A DNA stretch of 64,000 nt, from the NCBI RefSeq assembly GCF_001584145.1, contig NZ_CP013232.1, positions 2,914,001-2,978,000 of the forward strand, written 5' to 3'. The position numbers were made by a program, and so were the translations under genes. Below the pieces are notes generated by a model that was not told the origin of the DNA, did no database searches, and worked only from the letters and a program-made list of their open reading frames with translations. The first letter of the stretch is position 1. Each line of letters begins with the position of its first letter. This DNA is from Collimonas fungivorans (GTDB taxonomy: Bacteria; Pseudomonadota; Gammaproteobacteria; Burkholderiales; Burkholderiaceae_D). Positions 47,641 through 56,269 of this stretch are shown here, piece by piece.

Positions 47641-48678
47641 TCAGTCGACACGCTTGCTGGCGAACACCGTGCCGGCCAAGACGATGAACGCGCCGACAAT
47701 CACCTTTTGCCAGGTGCTCGGCACCCCGGCCAGGATCAGCACATTATTGATCAGGGTAACCAGCACCACGCCCAGCAAGGTGCCAACCACGGTGCCGCTG
47801 CCGCCGGTGATGCGGGCTCCGCCCAGGATGACGGCAGCAATCACGTCCAGCTCGCTGCCCACCAGGTCGAAGGGATTGGCCAGGCGCGTGCTCGATACGT
47901 GCACGATGCCGGCCAGGCCCGACAGGAAGCCGGCGTAGCCGAAGACAAACAGGTGCACGGTGCGCAGGTTGTAGCCGAGCCGCTCGGCAATCGCCAGGCT
48001 GCCGCCGATGGCATACACCGCCCGCCCCATCAGCGTACGGTTGAGCAGCCACCAGGTCAGCAAGCCTGCGGCGACCAGCACCAGCACCGTGGCCGGCAGC
48101 ACGGCATGCAATCCTTCGGCGGTATCGTGGCGCCATAGCGCCAGCTTGCCGAACGCGTCCATCGAGTGCGGGATATTCATGAAGAACACGGTGCCGACAA
48201 AAGTCAGCAACAGCCCGCGGTACAGGTATTGCGTGCCTATCGTCACGATCAGCGATGGCGCCTTGAGCCAGTCCACCAGCAGGCCGTTGAGCACGCCCAG
48301 GGCCGTGCCGCCGACAGCGCCGCTGGCCAGTATCAGCGCCATGCTCGCATCGGGGAAATAAACCAGCACGACCTTGGTGATGCTGTACATCGTCAAGGCG
48401 GCAATCGCCGCAAACGAAACGTCGATGCCGCCAGCCGCCAGCACAATCATCACGCCCAGGGAAAACAAGCCCAGCACGGTGCAGGCGCGAACGATGTCGA
48501 ACAGCATCGCCAGCTGGAAGAAACCCGGGTTGAGCGCGCCGATGGCGATGCAGACCAGGACGATCAGCAGCAGCGTGAATGCGGAAGGATGGCGGGTGAG
48601 CCAGCTGCGCAGCAAAAACTTGCGCCTGGCCGGGCTCGCGGCCGTGGAAGCGTTGGTGGACAAAGTAGTAGTGTTCAT
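47641..48678 (-). CDS. Sugar ABC transporter permease (RbsC/LsrC type), second permease
   Basis: A 345-residue inner-membrane permease of the ribose family with about ten hydrophobic segments. Family landmarks include VMIVLAAGGIDVSFAAIAAL, NGLLVDWLKAPSLIVTIGTQ, and near the end LDVIAAVILGGARITGGSGTV with GTLLGVVLVTLINN, the RbsC signature region. It is last in the operon, overlapping the ATPase gene by ATGA, and pairs with the other permease at 51351-52388 in a heterodimer, as in Lsr- and Rha-type transporters. Deoxyribose or a deoxyriboside is the likely cargo given the linked catabolic genes. Confidence 0.88.
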   Translation of the reverse strand: MNTTTLSTNASTAASPARRKFLLRSWLTRHPSAFTLLLIVLVCIAIGALNPGFFQLAMLFDIVRACTVLGLFSLGVMIVLAAGGIDVSFAAIAALTMYSITKVVLVYFPDASMALILASGAVGGTALGVLNGLLVDWLKAPSLIVTIGTQYLYRGLLLTFVGTVFFMNIPHSMDAFGKLALWRHDTAEGLHAVLPATVLVLVAAGLLTWWLLNRTLMGRAVYAIGGSLAIAERLGYNLRTVHLFVFGYAGFLSGLAGIVHVSSTRLANPFDLVGSELDVIAAVILGGARITGGSGTVVGTLLGVVLVTLINNVLILAGVPSTWQKVIVGAFIVLAGTVFASKRVD

Positions 48679-50252
48679 GCAGTTGCCTTAGGAATGCTGT
48701 CGGAGACCAGGGTGCGGTACAGCTCGCTTTCGGTCAGCCCTTCGACGTCGAAATTGTGGGCGATGCGTCCCTTGCGCATCATCAGGATGCGGTCGCAGTT
48801 CTGCAGCAGCTCCGGTAGGTCGTCGCTGACCATGATCACGCCCAGCCCCTCTTCTGCCAGGCGTTGCACGATCTTGTAGATGATGTCCTTGGAGCCGACG
48901 TCGACACCGACCGTAGGCCCGTGCAGGATCAGCACCCGCGGCCGGATGGCAAGCCAGCGGCCGATCAGGACCCGCTGCTGGTTACCGCCTGACAGCGACT
49001 GCACTGGCCGGTCCACATCCGGCGTGGCGATCTGCAGGCTGGCCACGGTGTCTTCCGCCAGTTGCTGGCTGCGGCGCGCGTCGAGCGCGCCGAAACGGCC
49101 GCGCAGGCTGTTCAGCACGGTGGTGATGATGTTGTCGCGGATCGATTTGTCGAGGAACAGACCTTCGCTGAGGCGATCTTCCGGCACATAACCGATATTG
49201 TGGCGGATGGCGTCGCCGGGAGTGCGCAGAACCACCTCGCCGCCTTCCAGCGCGATGCTTCCCCGGTCTGCTGCCTGCACGCCTGCCAGCGCCAGCGCGA
49301 GTTCGTTGCGGCCGGAGTCGAGCAGGCCCGTGATGCCGAGGATTTCTCCCTTGTGCAGCACGAAGTCGACGTCCCTGAAATAGTCTTTGCGGCCCAGCCC
49401 CTCCACCTCCAGCAATTCGCCGTTACCGTACGAGCGATTGCGGTAGCGGGCGCCGTCCAGCTGCTTGCCGGTCATCCAGTGCGCCAGCTGCGCCTTGGTG
49501 AATCCCGCGATCGGTCCCTGCACCACCTTGGCGCCGTCGCGGAACACGATGGCCTGGCCGCCGATGGCAAAACATTCATCCAGCTTGTGGCTGACGAACA
49601 GCACCGCCACGCCCTGGGCCCGCAAGCCCTCGATCACCGCCACCAGGTTATCCACTTCCTTCTGCGTCAGCGAAGTGGTCGGCTCATCCATGATGACCAT
49701 CTGCGCGCGAGTGGCGATGGCCCGCGCAATCGCCAACAGCTGCCTGGTGGCGATCGGCAGTTCGTCGGCGCGGGTGGCGAGGAAGGCGGCGTCGGTCGGC
49801 AGGTTCACTGTCGCCAGCGCCCGCATGGCGGTGGCCTCGACCGCAGCCCGGTCGAAACGCCGCACCAGCTTGCCGTTGCCGTTAACCAGCTGCTCGCTCA
49901 GCGCCACATTTTCCGCCACGCTCATGTTGGGCAGCAGCGACAGGTCCTGGTACACCGTTTCAATGCCTAGCGTCAGCGCTTGCAGCGGCGACAGCGAGGC
50001 GTGCGACACGCCGTTGATCAGCAGGCGGCCCTGGCTCGGGGCCTGGGCTCCGGAAATGATCTTGATCAAGGTGCTCTTGCCGCAGCCGTTCTCTCCCAGC
50101 AGGTGGTAGATTTCTCCGGCCTCGATAGTGAGGTCGATGCCGCGCAAGGCATGCACGCCGGCAAAGCGCTTGTGCACATCCTGCACTTCCAGGAATACGC
50201 GCTGGCGGCCGGTGTCGGCTGCGCCGTCGTGGCTGAGCATGGTACTGGTCAT
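48675..50252 (-). CDS. Sugar ABC transporter ATP-binding protein (RbsA type)
   Basis: Two-domain ATPase of 525 residues from the ATG at 50252, which has an AGAAAG ribosome site; an upstream start at 50369 would run into the binding-protein gene. First domain: Walker A GENGCGKSTLIK. Second domain: the degenerate P-loop region GITGLLDSGRNELALAL usual for RbsA-type proteins, signature LSGGNQQRV and LHGPTVGVDVGSKDII. It energises uptake by the two linked permeases. A hairpin lies just upstream in the binding-protein gene's 3' leader. Confidence 0.9.
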   Translation of the reverse strand: MTSTMLSHDGAADTGRQRVFLEVQDVHKRFAGVHALRGIDLTIEAGEIYHLLGENGCGKSTLIKIISGAQAPSQGRLLINGVSHASLSPLQALTLGIETVYQDLSLLPNMSVAENVALSEQLVNGNGKLVRRFDRAAVEATAMRALATVNLPTDAAFLATRADELPIATRQLLAIARAIATRAQMVIMDEPTTSLTQKEVDNLVAVIEGLRAQGVAVLFVSHKLDECFAIGGQAIVFRDGAKVVQGPIAGFTKAQLAHWMTGKQLDGARYRNRSYGNGELLEVEGLGRKDYFRDVDFVLHKGEILGITGLLDSGRNELALALAGVQAADRGSIALEGGEVVLRTPGDAIRHNIGYVPEDRLSEGLFLDKSIRDNIITTVLNSLRGRFGALDARRSQQLAEDTVASLQIATPDVDRPVQSLSGGNQQRVLIGRWLAIRPRVLILHGPTVGVDVGSKDIIYKIVQRLAEEGLGVIMVSDDLPELLQNCDRILMMRKGRIAHNFDVEGLTESELYRTLVSDSIPKATA

Positions 50253-50284
50253 GGATAGCTTCTTTCTGCGATAGTCATTGCTGC

Positions 50285-50318
50285 CTTCCGGGCCGGCCCA
50301 TGCGGTCCGACCCGGAAG
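50285..50318 (-). promoter_or_regulatory. Intercistronic hairpin between binding-protein and ATPase genes
   Basis: CTTCCGGG/CCCGGAAG form an 8-bp stem (50285-50292 with 50111+200, i.e. 50311-50318), extended inward by three more pairs. It sits just after the binding-protein stop and lacks a U-run. Such hairpins often protect the upstream message so that more binding protein than ATPase is made. Confidence 0.5.
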
Positions 50319-50323
50319 AGATA

Positions 50324-51334
50324 CTAGAACGCGTACTTCTTGTAATTGCTCTTGTCGACTTCGACCCATGCCTGGCCGGTGACAATGACGCCGGCGCCCG
50401 GGCCTTTTTTCACCACCACCTTGTTGTAGCCGGACACACCCATGTCCATGCCGTCGGTGATTTTCTTGCCCTGGACCAGCATCACCGCCGCCTTGTTCAT
50501 CATGATGCCGGCGTCTTTCGGATCCCAGAAGGCAATCCCGCCGACCGCGCCGGATTCCAGGAATTTGGCGGCCTCGCTAGGCAAGCCGGTGCCGTACACG
50601 CAGATCTTGCCTTGCAGGCCGGCCTCTTCCACTGCCCGGCCGATGCCCAGCACATCGAGCGACGAAGAGCCCTGGAAACCCTTGATATCGGGATGCTTGC
50701 GCAGGATTTCCTTGGCCTTGGAATAGGCTTTTTCGGCATCATTGGCAGACTCGTTCTTGGGGTCGACCAGGGTCATGCCGGGATATTTCTTGGCGGCGTT
50801 GGAAGCGCCGCCATCGGCCCATTGCACTTGCGACTGGCTGCCCAGCGAACCGACCAGCGACGACCATTTGCCCTTTTGTCCCATGCAGGCGGCGAGCCGG
50901 TCGTTAAGCCGCGCACCGTAGGCGGTATTGTCGAAGGCTTCGATGTCGACCATCGTGTTCTTTTGATTGTCGGCTTCATGCGTCACCACCTTGATGCCGC
51001 GTTCCATTGCGCGCTTGAGCACCGGCTCCAGCGTCGGCGGATCCATCGACACCACGGCGATGGCGTCCACCTTCTTGGCGACCAGGTCTTCCACCAGGCG
51101 TTGCTGCTGGGCGGCGTCGGACTGTGCCGGACCGATCTGCCGGGTAGTGACGCCGGGATTGCTGGCGCCGAATTCCTTGACCCCGACTTCCATCCGGTTG
51201 AACCAGCTGATGCCGGTGATCTTGACCACGGTGACGACGTCAATCGGTTTGTTTTCTGCCTGGATTGCGCCGGTATAGGCCAGCGAGGCCAAGGCACCCA
51301 GGACCAGCGCAGCGCATGTAGTTTTTTTTAGCAT
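50324..51334 (-). CDS. Sugar ABC transporter periplasmic binding protein (RhaS/LsrB-like)
   Basis: A 336-residue type I periplasmic binding protein. The signal peptide is MLKKTTCAALVLGALASL followed by AYTGAIQAEN. The mature start DVVTVVKITGISWFNRMEVG and the segment DAIAVVSMDPPTLEPVLKRA are characteristic of the LsrB/RhaS branch of ribose-type binding proteins. A later segment GFQGSSSLDVLGIGRAVEE forms part of the second lobe. It captures the sugar for the two permeases and RbsA-type ATPase of this operon. Deoxyribose is the favoured ligand from context only. Confidence 0.87.
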   Translation of the reverse strand: MLKKTTCAALVLGALASLAYTGAIQAENKPIDVVTVVKITGISWFNRMEVGVKEFGASNPGVTTRQIGPAQSDAAQQQRLVEDLVAKKVDAIAVVSMDPPTLEPVLKRAMERGIKVVTHEADNQKNTMVDIEAFDNTAYGARLNDRLAACMGQKGKWSSLVGSLGSQSQVQWADGGASNAAKKYPGMTLVDPKNESANDAEKAYSKAKEILRKHPDIKGFQGSSSLDVLGIGRAVEEAGLQGKICVYGTGLPSEAAKFLESGAVGGIAFWDPKDAGIMMNKAAVMLVQGKKITDGMDMGVSGYNKVVVKKGPGAGVIVTGQAWVEVDKSNYKKYAF

Positions 51335-51350
51335 GATGTCTCCTACCCCT

Positions 51351-52388
51351 CTAAAGGTTCGGCGTTTTTCCAGGAGGGGGCTGGTTCAACGGTGCGCTGT
51401 TGCGCGATGAAAACGGATGGAAATCCTTCAGGTTGATACGGGCGGATGCCAGGAAGCACAGCAACAGCAGCCCCCATGCGCAGTCGCGGAAAAAATTCGA
51501 AATGTCCAGCAGGTTGAAGGTGCTGGACAGCAGTTGCAGCGCCATGGCCGAGAAAAACAGGCAGACCATGCGCCCGTATCCGCCCTGCGGCCGCACTCCC
51601 GCCATCACTGCGATCAGGATCGCGATCAGCAGGTAGGAGCTGCCGTAATCGGCCTTGACGCTGGCGGTGCGCGCCGCAATGATCACTCCCGCCACCCCGG
51701 CCAGCAGGCCGCACAGCGTGTAGGTAGCGATCAGCATCCGCTCGCCGGGAATGCCGGCGTAGCGCGCCGCTTTGGCGTTGGTGCCGAGCAGGAACAGGCG
51801 GATGCCGAACGGGCTGTAGCGCAGCAGCCAGCCGATGCCGACCAGCAGCAGCATGAAAATGATGAAGGGAATCGGCACTCCGAACAGCATTTCGTTGCCG
51901 ATAGCGGACATCGGATCGACGCTGCTGATGCGCAGGCTGGAGCCGTTGGTCAGCACCACCGCCAGGCCGGTAAAAATCAGCTGGCTGCCCAGCGTGCACA
52001 AGATCGGCGTCAGGCCGACGCGGGCAATCAGCCATCCGTTCAGGAATCCGCCGGCCAGTCCTACGCCCAACGCCACCAGCACGAACAACCCGGTGTACAG
52101 CCACGGCGAGGTATCGGCAACCACCAGCTGCGGCACCACGCTGGCAGCGACCACTCCCGCCAGGTTGGCCAGGCCGACGCCGGACAGGTCGATGCCGCCG
52201 TTGCCGGAAATCATCGCCAGCGCGACGCCGATCGCCAGCAGGCCCAGTTCAGGCAGCTGGCTGGCCATCGACTGGAAATTGTAGATATCGATGAAGCCGC
52301 CGTGCGAAAGGACCGTCGCGGTCAGCAGGATGAGCGCATTGATGCCCACCAGGAAATTGAGCTGAGGATCGGCAAACTTGAATTTCAT
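51351..52388 (-). CDS. Sugar ABC transporter permease (RbsC/LsrD type), first permease
   Basis: A 345-residue polytopic permease of the ribose ABC family with about ten hydrophobic segments. Markers are ALAMISGNGGIDLSGVGLAN, NGWLIARVGLTPILCTLGSQ and LLIAILIAVMAGVRPQGGYG. It is clearly different from the second permease, so the transporter core is a heterodimer. It lies 32 bases after the kinase gene and 16 bases before the binding-protein gene, in one operon with deoC. Confidence 0.87.
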   Translation of the reverse strand: MKFKFADPQLNFLVGINALILLTATVLSHGGFIDIYNFQSMASQLPELGLLAIGVALAMISGNGGIDLSGVGLANLAGVVAASVVPQLVVADTSPWLYTGLFVLVALGVGLAGGFLNGWLIARVGLTPILCTLGSQLIFTGLAVVLTNGSSLRISSVDPMSAIGNEMLFGVPIPFIIFMLLLVGIGWLLRYSPFGIRLFLLGTNAKAARYAGIPGERMLIATYTLCGLLAGVAGVIIAARTASVKADYGSSYLLIAILIAVMAGVRPQGGYGRMVCLFFSAMALQLLSSTFNLLDISNFFRDCAWGLLLLCFLASARINLKDFHPFSSRNSAPLNQPPPGKTPNL

Positions 52389-52420
52389 GGGCGTGTCCAG
52401 TCGTGGTGGCGCGGCAAGGG

Positions 52421-53362
52421 TTATGCCGCCGAGCGCAGCAGCGCATCGATTTCGGCGCGGGTCGGCATGGAAGGCGCGGTGCCGGCACGGGTGACGGAAA
52501 TGGCTGCGACGGCGGAGGCAAAGCGGGCGGCGTGCCTTGGACTGGCGCCTTCCGCCAGCGCGGTGGCGAAGCCGCCGGTGAAGGCATCGCCGGCGCCGGC
52601 CGTCTCGACCACCGGGCCAACGCAGAATGGCGCGATCAGCACCGACTCGCTGGCGCTATGCAATAAAGCTCCCTGCGCGCCGAGGGTGATCAAGGCGCAG
52701 CCCACTCCCCTGGCAAGGAATACATCGCCGGCGCGGCGCGCCTGTTCAAGCGTAGTCACTGGCAAACCGGTCAGCAGTGCGGCTTCGTGTTCGTTCGGCG
52801 TGATGTAATCGCACAGCGGATAAAAAGCGCTGTCGAACTCTACTGCCGGCGCCGGGTTGAAGACGGTGGTCGTGCCTGCGGCGCGGGCGATTTCCAGTCC
52901 GCGCCGGGCGGCGGCGGCCGGCTGCTCCAGCTGCGTCACAAAAACGCAGGCGCCGGCGATGGCGTCGGCGGCGGCCTCGACGTCAGCGGCGCAGATCAGG
53001 CTGGCGGCGCCGGGCACCACGATGATGGCGTTCTCGCCGTTGCTGTGATTGATATAGATGAAGGCGGCGCCGGTAGGCTGGTCGGCTACCTGCTGCACGC
53101 GCGGCACGATGCCTTCGCCGGCCCACAGGGCCAGTGCGTTATCGGCAAACGGATCGCGTCCGATGGTGGAGATGAAACTCACCCGGGCGCCGGCACGGGC
53201 GGCGGCCACGGCCTGGTTGGAACCCTTGCCGCCCGGACCCATCGCAAAACCGGAACCGGCAATGGTCTGGCCCACGCCCGGCATGTGGCTGGCGCGGAAA
53301 GCCAGGTCGGCGACATAAATGCCCAGGATGGCGACACCGGAGCGTTTGACGAACGCAGTCAT
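52421..53362 (-). CDS. Ribokinase/deoxyribokinase-family sugar kinase
   Basis: A PfkB/ribokinase-family kinase of 313 residues. The N-terminal signature GPGGKGSNQAVAAARAGA and the C-terminal ATP/anion-hole motif ETAGAGDAFTGGFA, with the catalytic Asp, are both intact. The segment YITPNEHEAALLTG is also typical. Ribokinases phosphorylate the 5-hydroxyl. Being placed with deoC, a DeoR-type regulator and an aldehyde dehydrogenase makes 2-deoxy-D-ribose the most likely substrate (a deoK role). It is four bases before the end of the mutarotase gene in the same operon. Confidence 0.87.
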   Translation of the reverse strand: MTAFVKRSGVAILGIYVADLAFRASHMPGVGQTIAGSGFAMGPGGKGSNQAVAAARAGARVSFISTIGRDPFADNALALWAGEGIVPRVQQVADQPTGAAFIYINHSNGENAIIVVPGAASLICAADVEAAADAIAGACVFVTQLEQPAAAARRGLEIARAAGTTTVFNPAPAVEFDSAFYPLCDYITPNEHEAALLTGLPVTTLEQARRAGDVFLARGVGCALITLGAQGALLHSASESVLIAPFCVGPVVETAGAGDAFTGGFATALAEGASPRHAARFASAVAAISVTRAGTAPSMPTRAEIDALLRSAA

Positions 53363-53366
53363 GGAT

Positions 53367-53819
53367 TCAGGCCTCAGGGGCGATGACGCCCTTTTTCAAC
53401 AGGAAACAGCCGTAGAAACGGCGTTCGCCAGTGGCGATGACGCAGTAAGCCTTGCGCGCCGTCTCATAGAAAGCGAAACGCTCGACCGAGCCCATGATGC
53501 GCACCCGGCCTTCAGCCTGGTCGATTTCCAGCTGGACTTCCTGCTGCACCGGCGGCACATTGCCGGGTTCGCCGGAGACTTCCATGCGCCTGGCCGGATC
53601 GTCGACTGCGTTATCCAGCGGCAGTACCGACAAGATGGCGCGCGCCGCTTGCGCGGTGCCGACGCCGTCAATCCGCAACAACCGCCCGAGCGTAGTCTGG
53701 CGCGCCACCGAATCGGCCGGGAAGTTGGCGTCGCACAGCACCAGTTCATCACCGTGTCCCATGGCCCGCAGGGCATACAGCACATCGGCGTTGAGCAAGG
53801 GATCAATCAGTTTCAGCAT
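53367..53819 (-). CDS. RbsD/FucU-family sugar mutarotase
   Basis: A 150-residue cytoplasmic mutarotase, FucU subgroup, from the ATG at 53819 with an AGGAG ribosome site (a longer frame to 54059 runs back into the dehydrogenase gene). The start MLKLIDPLLNADVLYALRAM and the active-site segment GHGDELVLCDANFPAD, with His and Asp, are diagnostic. The C-terminal ERRFYGCFLLKKGV is also family-like. It speeds exchange between sugar anomers so the kinase gets its preferred form. Fits the deoxyribose operon directly. Confidence 0.88.
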   Translation of the reverse strand: MLKLIDPLLNADVLYALRAMGHGDELVLCDANFPADSVARQTTLGRLLRIDGVGTAQAARAILSVLPLDNAVDDPARRMEVSGEPGNVPPVQQEVQLEIDQAEGRVRIMGSVERFAFYETARKAYCVIATGERRFYGCFLLKKGVIAPEA

Positions 53820-53875
53820 GTATTCTCCTGGAAAACGGACTTGGGTTGGATCAAGGTTGCTGCGCTGCTTACTAT

Positions 53876-56266
53876 TTACTCTCCGTACGGAATCCAGATA
53901 TTCTTTACTTGCACCGCATGACGCAGGAAGGCGGGCCCTTCGGCGACCGTCGCATCGTGCCAGTCGGTCGCCAGTCCGTAGTCCACCAGCGTCCGTTTCA
54001 GGTTGCCCGCGGACAGCCGCTCGGTGGCCTGCGACCTGGCCTTGCCGCCGAACGTCCATACGGCGTCGACGTCGTCATGCGCCGCCAGCGTTTGCAGCAG
54101 GCTGTCGCTGGCGCCGGTGACGATATTGACCACGCCTGCCGGCAAGTCGGAGGTTTCCAGCACCTGGTAAAAATCGGTGGCTATCAGCGGATGGCGCTCG
54201 CTTGGCACGATCACCACCCGGTTGCCCATGGCAAGCAGAGGCGCCAGCAGGCTGATGAAAGCCAGCAGCGGCGCTTCATCCGGACACACCACGCCGGCCA
54301 CGCCGATTGCCTCCACCATGGCCAGGGCCACGCCGCGCAACGGCGGCACGTGCACCGTGCCCTCGTATTTGTCGGCCCATGCGCCGTAGCTGAACAGGCG
54401 CTGGATGGATGCCTCTACCTCGGCCTGCGCCGCGCCGGCGCTGACGCCGGTGGAAGCGGCGATGCGTGCGGCAAATTCGGCCGAGCGGGCCGACAGGTTT
54501 TCGGCCAGGTAATACAGCCCCTGGGCGCGGCGGTGCGGCGTGGCGCTCGACCATGCTGCAGCGGCATGCGCAGCAGCGACCGCATTGCGGATATCCTTGC
54601 GGTTGCCGGCGCCGACCTCGCCGAACAGCTGTCCCGCGGCGCCGAACACGGCTTGCGCATGCTCGCCGTCCGGCCTGACCTGCTTGCCGCCGATGTACAG
54701 CTTGGCGGTGCGGTCGAGCGCGGGCAAGCGCGTTGCGCTGCGCGGCTCATGTGCCGCCGGTTCTACGTTCGCGGCGTTCGCGGCAATACGCTGGCGACGT
54801 TCAGCCCAGGCCCGCGGTTTAAGATATTCGTAGCAGCCTTCACGGCCGCCCTCGCGTCCGAATCCCGATTCGCGATAACCGCCGAATCCGACGCCGGCAT
54901 CGAACAGGTTGGTCGAATTCACCCAGACCACGCCCGCCTTCAGCAGCGGCGCGATGCCTAGCGCCAGGCCGATGGTTTCGCTCCAGACGCTGGCGGCCAG
55001 GCCGTAGCGTGTGTTGTTGGCCAGTGCCACGGCTTCGTCGGGCGTGCGGAAAGTCATCGCGGCAAGCACCGGCCCGAAAATTTCTTCGGTGGCCACCGTG
55101 GAGCTGGGATGCACGTTGGTGAGCAGCGTCGGCGGGTAAAAACAGCCGCCCGCAGGCAGCTCGATGGAAGGCTGGTAGCAGCTGGCGCCCTCCTTGACGC
55201 CCAGCTCCACCAATGTGCGCACCCGTTCAAGCTGCGACGGCGCTATCAGCGAACCGATATCGATGGTCTTGTCCAGCGGCTGGCCGGCGCGCAAGCTTTG
55301 CATGCGGCGCTTGAGGCGCGTTATGAAATCCTCGGCGATGCCTTCCTGCACCAGCAGGCGCGCGCCGGCGCAGCAGACCTGGCCCTGGTTGAACCAGATC
55401 GCATCGACCACGCCTTCGATCGCAGCGTCGATGTCGGCGTCTTCGAACACGATGAACGGCGATTTTCCGCCCAGCTCCAGCGTCAGCGATTTGCCCGATC
55501 CCGCGGTTTGTTCGCGGATCAGGCGCCCGACTTCGGTCGAGCCGGTAAAGGCAATCTTGTTCACCCCTTGGTGCGCCACCAGCGCCGCGCCGGTGGCGCC
55601 GTCGCCGGTCAGCACATTCAGCACGCCGGCCGGCAAACCGGCTTGCGCCGCCAGCTCCGCAAACAGCAATGCGCTCAGCGACGTGAATTCCGCCGGCTTG
55701 AGCACTACCGTATTACCCAGCGCCAGCGCGGGCGCGATCTTCCAGGCCAGCATCAGCAAGGGAAAATTCCAGGGGACGATCTGGCCGATCACCCCCAGCG
55801 GCACCTGGTCGGCAAATTCGCGTTCCTGCAGCTGCGCCCAGCCGGCGTGATGGTAAAAATGCCGCGCGACCAGCGGCACGTCGATATCGCGCGTCTCGCG
55901 GATCGGCTTGCCGTTGTCGAGTGTTTCGATCACGGCAAACAGCCGGGCGTGCCGCTGCACCATGCGCGCCAACGCATACAGGTGGCGTGCCCGGCCGTGG
56001 CCGCCCAAAGTTTGCCAGGCTAGCTGGGCATTGCGCGCAGCGCCAACGGCAGCGTCGACGTCCGCTGCGCTGCCTTGCGCGATGCGGGCCAGCAGCTTGC
56101 CGGTGGCCGGTTCGGCCGTATCGAAATGGGCGGCAGCCGTGGTAAAGCGGCCGCCGATATGATGGCCGAAGCCGTCGGCATGACGCGCCAGCCACAGGCG
56201 GGCTTCGGAATCGCTTTCAGGTGCAGGGCCGTAGTCCATGGTGTCGAAATAATGTGAAACACTCAT
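53876..56266 (-). CDS. Two-domain aldehyde dehydrogenase, ALDH16-like
   Basis: A 796-residue protein, far longer than a normal ALDH (about 490). The first domain (about residues 1-490) is complete: PWNFPLLMLAWKIAPALALG, the NAD-binding FTGSTEVGR, general base in LELGGKSPF (about 265) and catalytic Cys in QGQVCCAGARLL (about 298). The second domain (about residues 520-796, from AKLYIGGKQVRPDGE) is ALDH-like but shorter, and I see no catalytic cysteine motif. This is the layout of the ALDH16 family. In the pathway it would oxidise acetaldehyde released by DeoC to acetate. It sits four bases before the deoC stop side and 56 bases from the mutarotase gene. Confidence 0.87.
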   Translation of the reverse strand: MSVSHYFDTMDYGPAPESDSEARLWLARHADGFGHHIGGRFTTAAAHFDTAEPATGKLLARIAQGSAADVDAAVGAARNAQLAWQTLGGHGRARHLYALARMVQRHARLFAVIETLDNGKPIRETRDIDVPLVARHFYHHAGWAQLQEREFADQVPLGVIGQIVPWNFPLLMLAWKIAPALALGNTVVLKPAEFTSLSALLFAELAAQAGLPAGVLNVLTGDGATGAALVAHQGVNKIAFTGSTEVGRLIREQTAGSGKSLTLELGGKSPFIVFEDADIDAAIEGVVDAIWFNQGQVCCAGARLLVQEGIAEDFITRLKRRMQSLRAGQPLDKTIDIGSLIAPSQLERVRTLVELGVKEGASCYQPSIELPAGGCFYPPTLLTNVHPSSTVATEEIFGPVLAAMTFRTPDEAVALANNTRYGLAASVWSETIGLALGIAPLLKAGVVWVNSTNLFDAGVGFGGYRESGFGREGGREGCYEYLKPRAWAERRQRIAANAANVEPAAHEPRSATRLPALDRTAKLYIGGKQVRPDGEHAQAVFGAAGQLFGEVGAGNRKDIRNAVAAAHAAAAWSSATPHRRAQGLYYLAENLSARSAEFAARIAASTGVSAGAAQAEVEASIQRLFSYGAWADKYEGTVHVPPLRGVALAMVEAIGVAGVVCPDEAPLLAFISLLAPLLAMGNRVVIVPSERHPLIATDFYQVLETSDLPAGVVNIVTGASDSLLQTLAAHDDVDAVWTFGGKARSQATERLSAGNLKRTLVDYGLATDWHDATVAEGPAFLRHAVQVKNIWIPYGE

Positions 56267-56269
56267 CGT

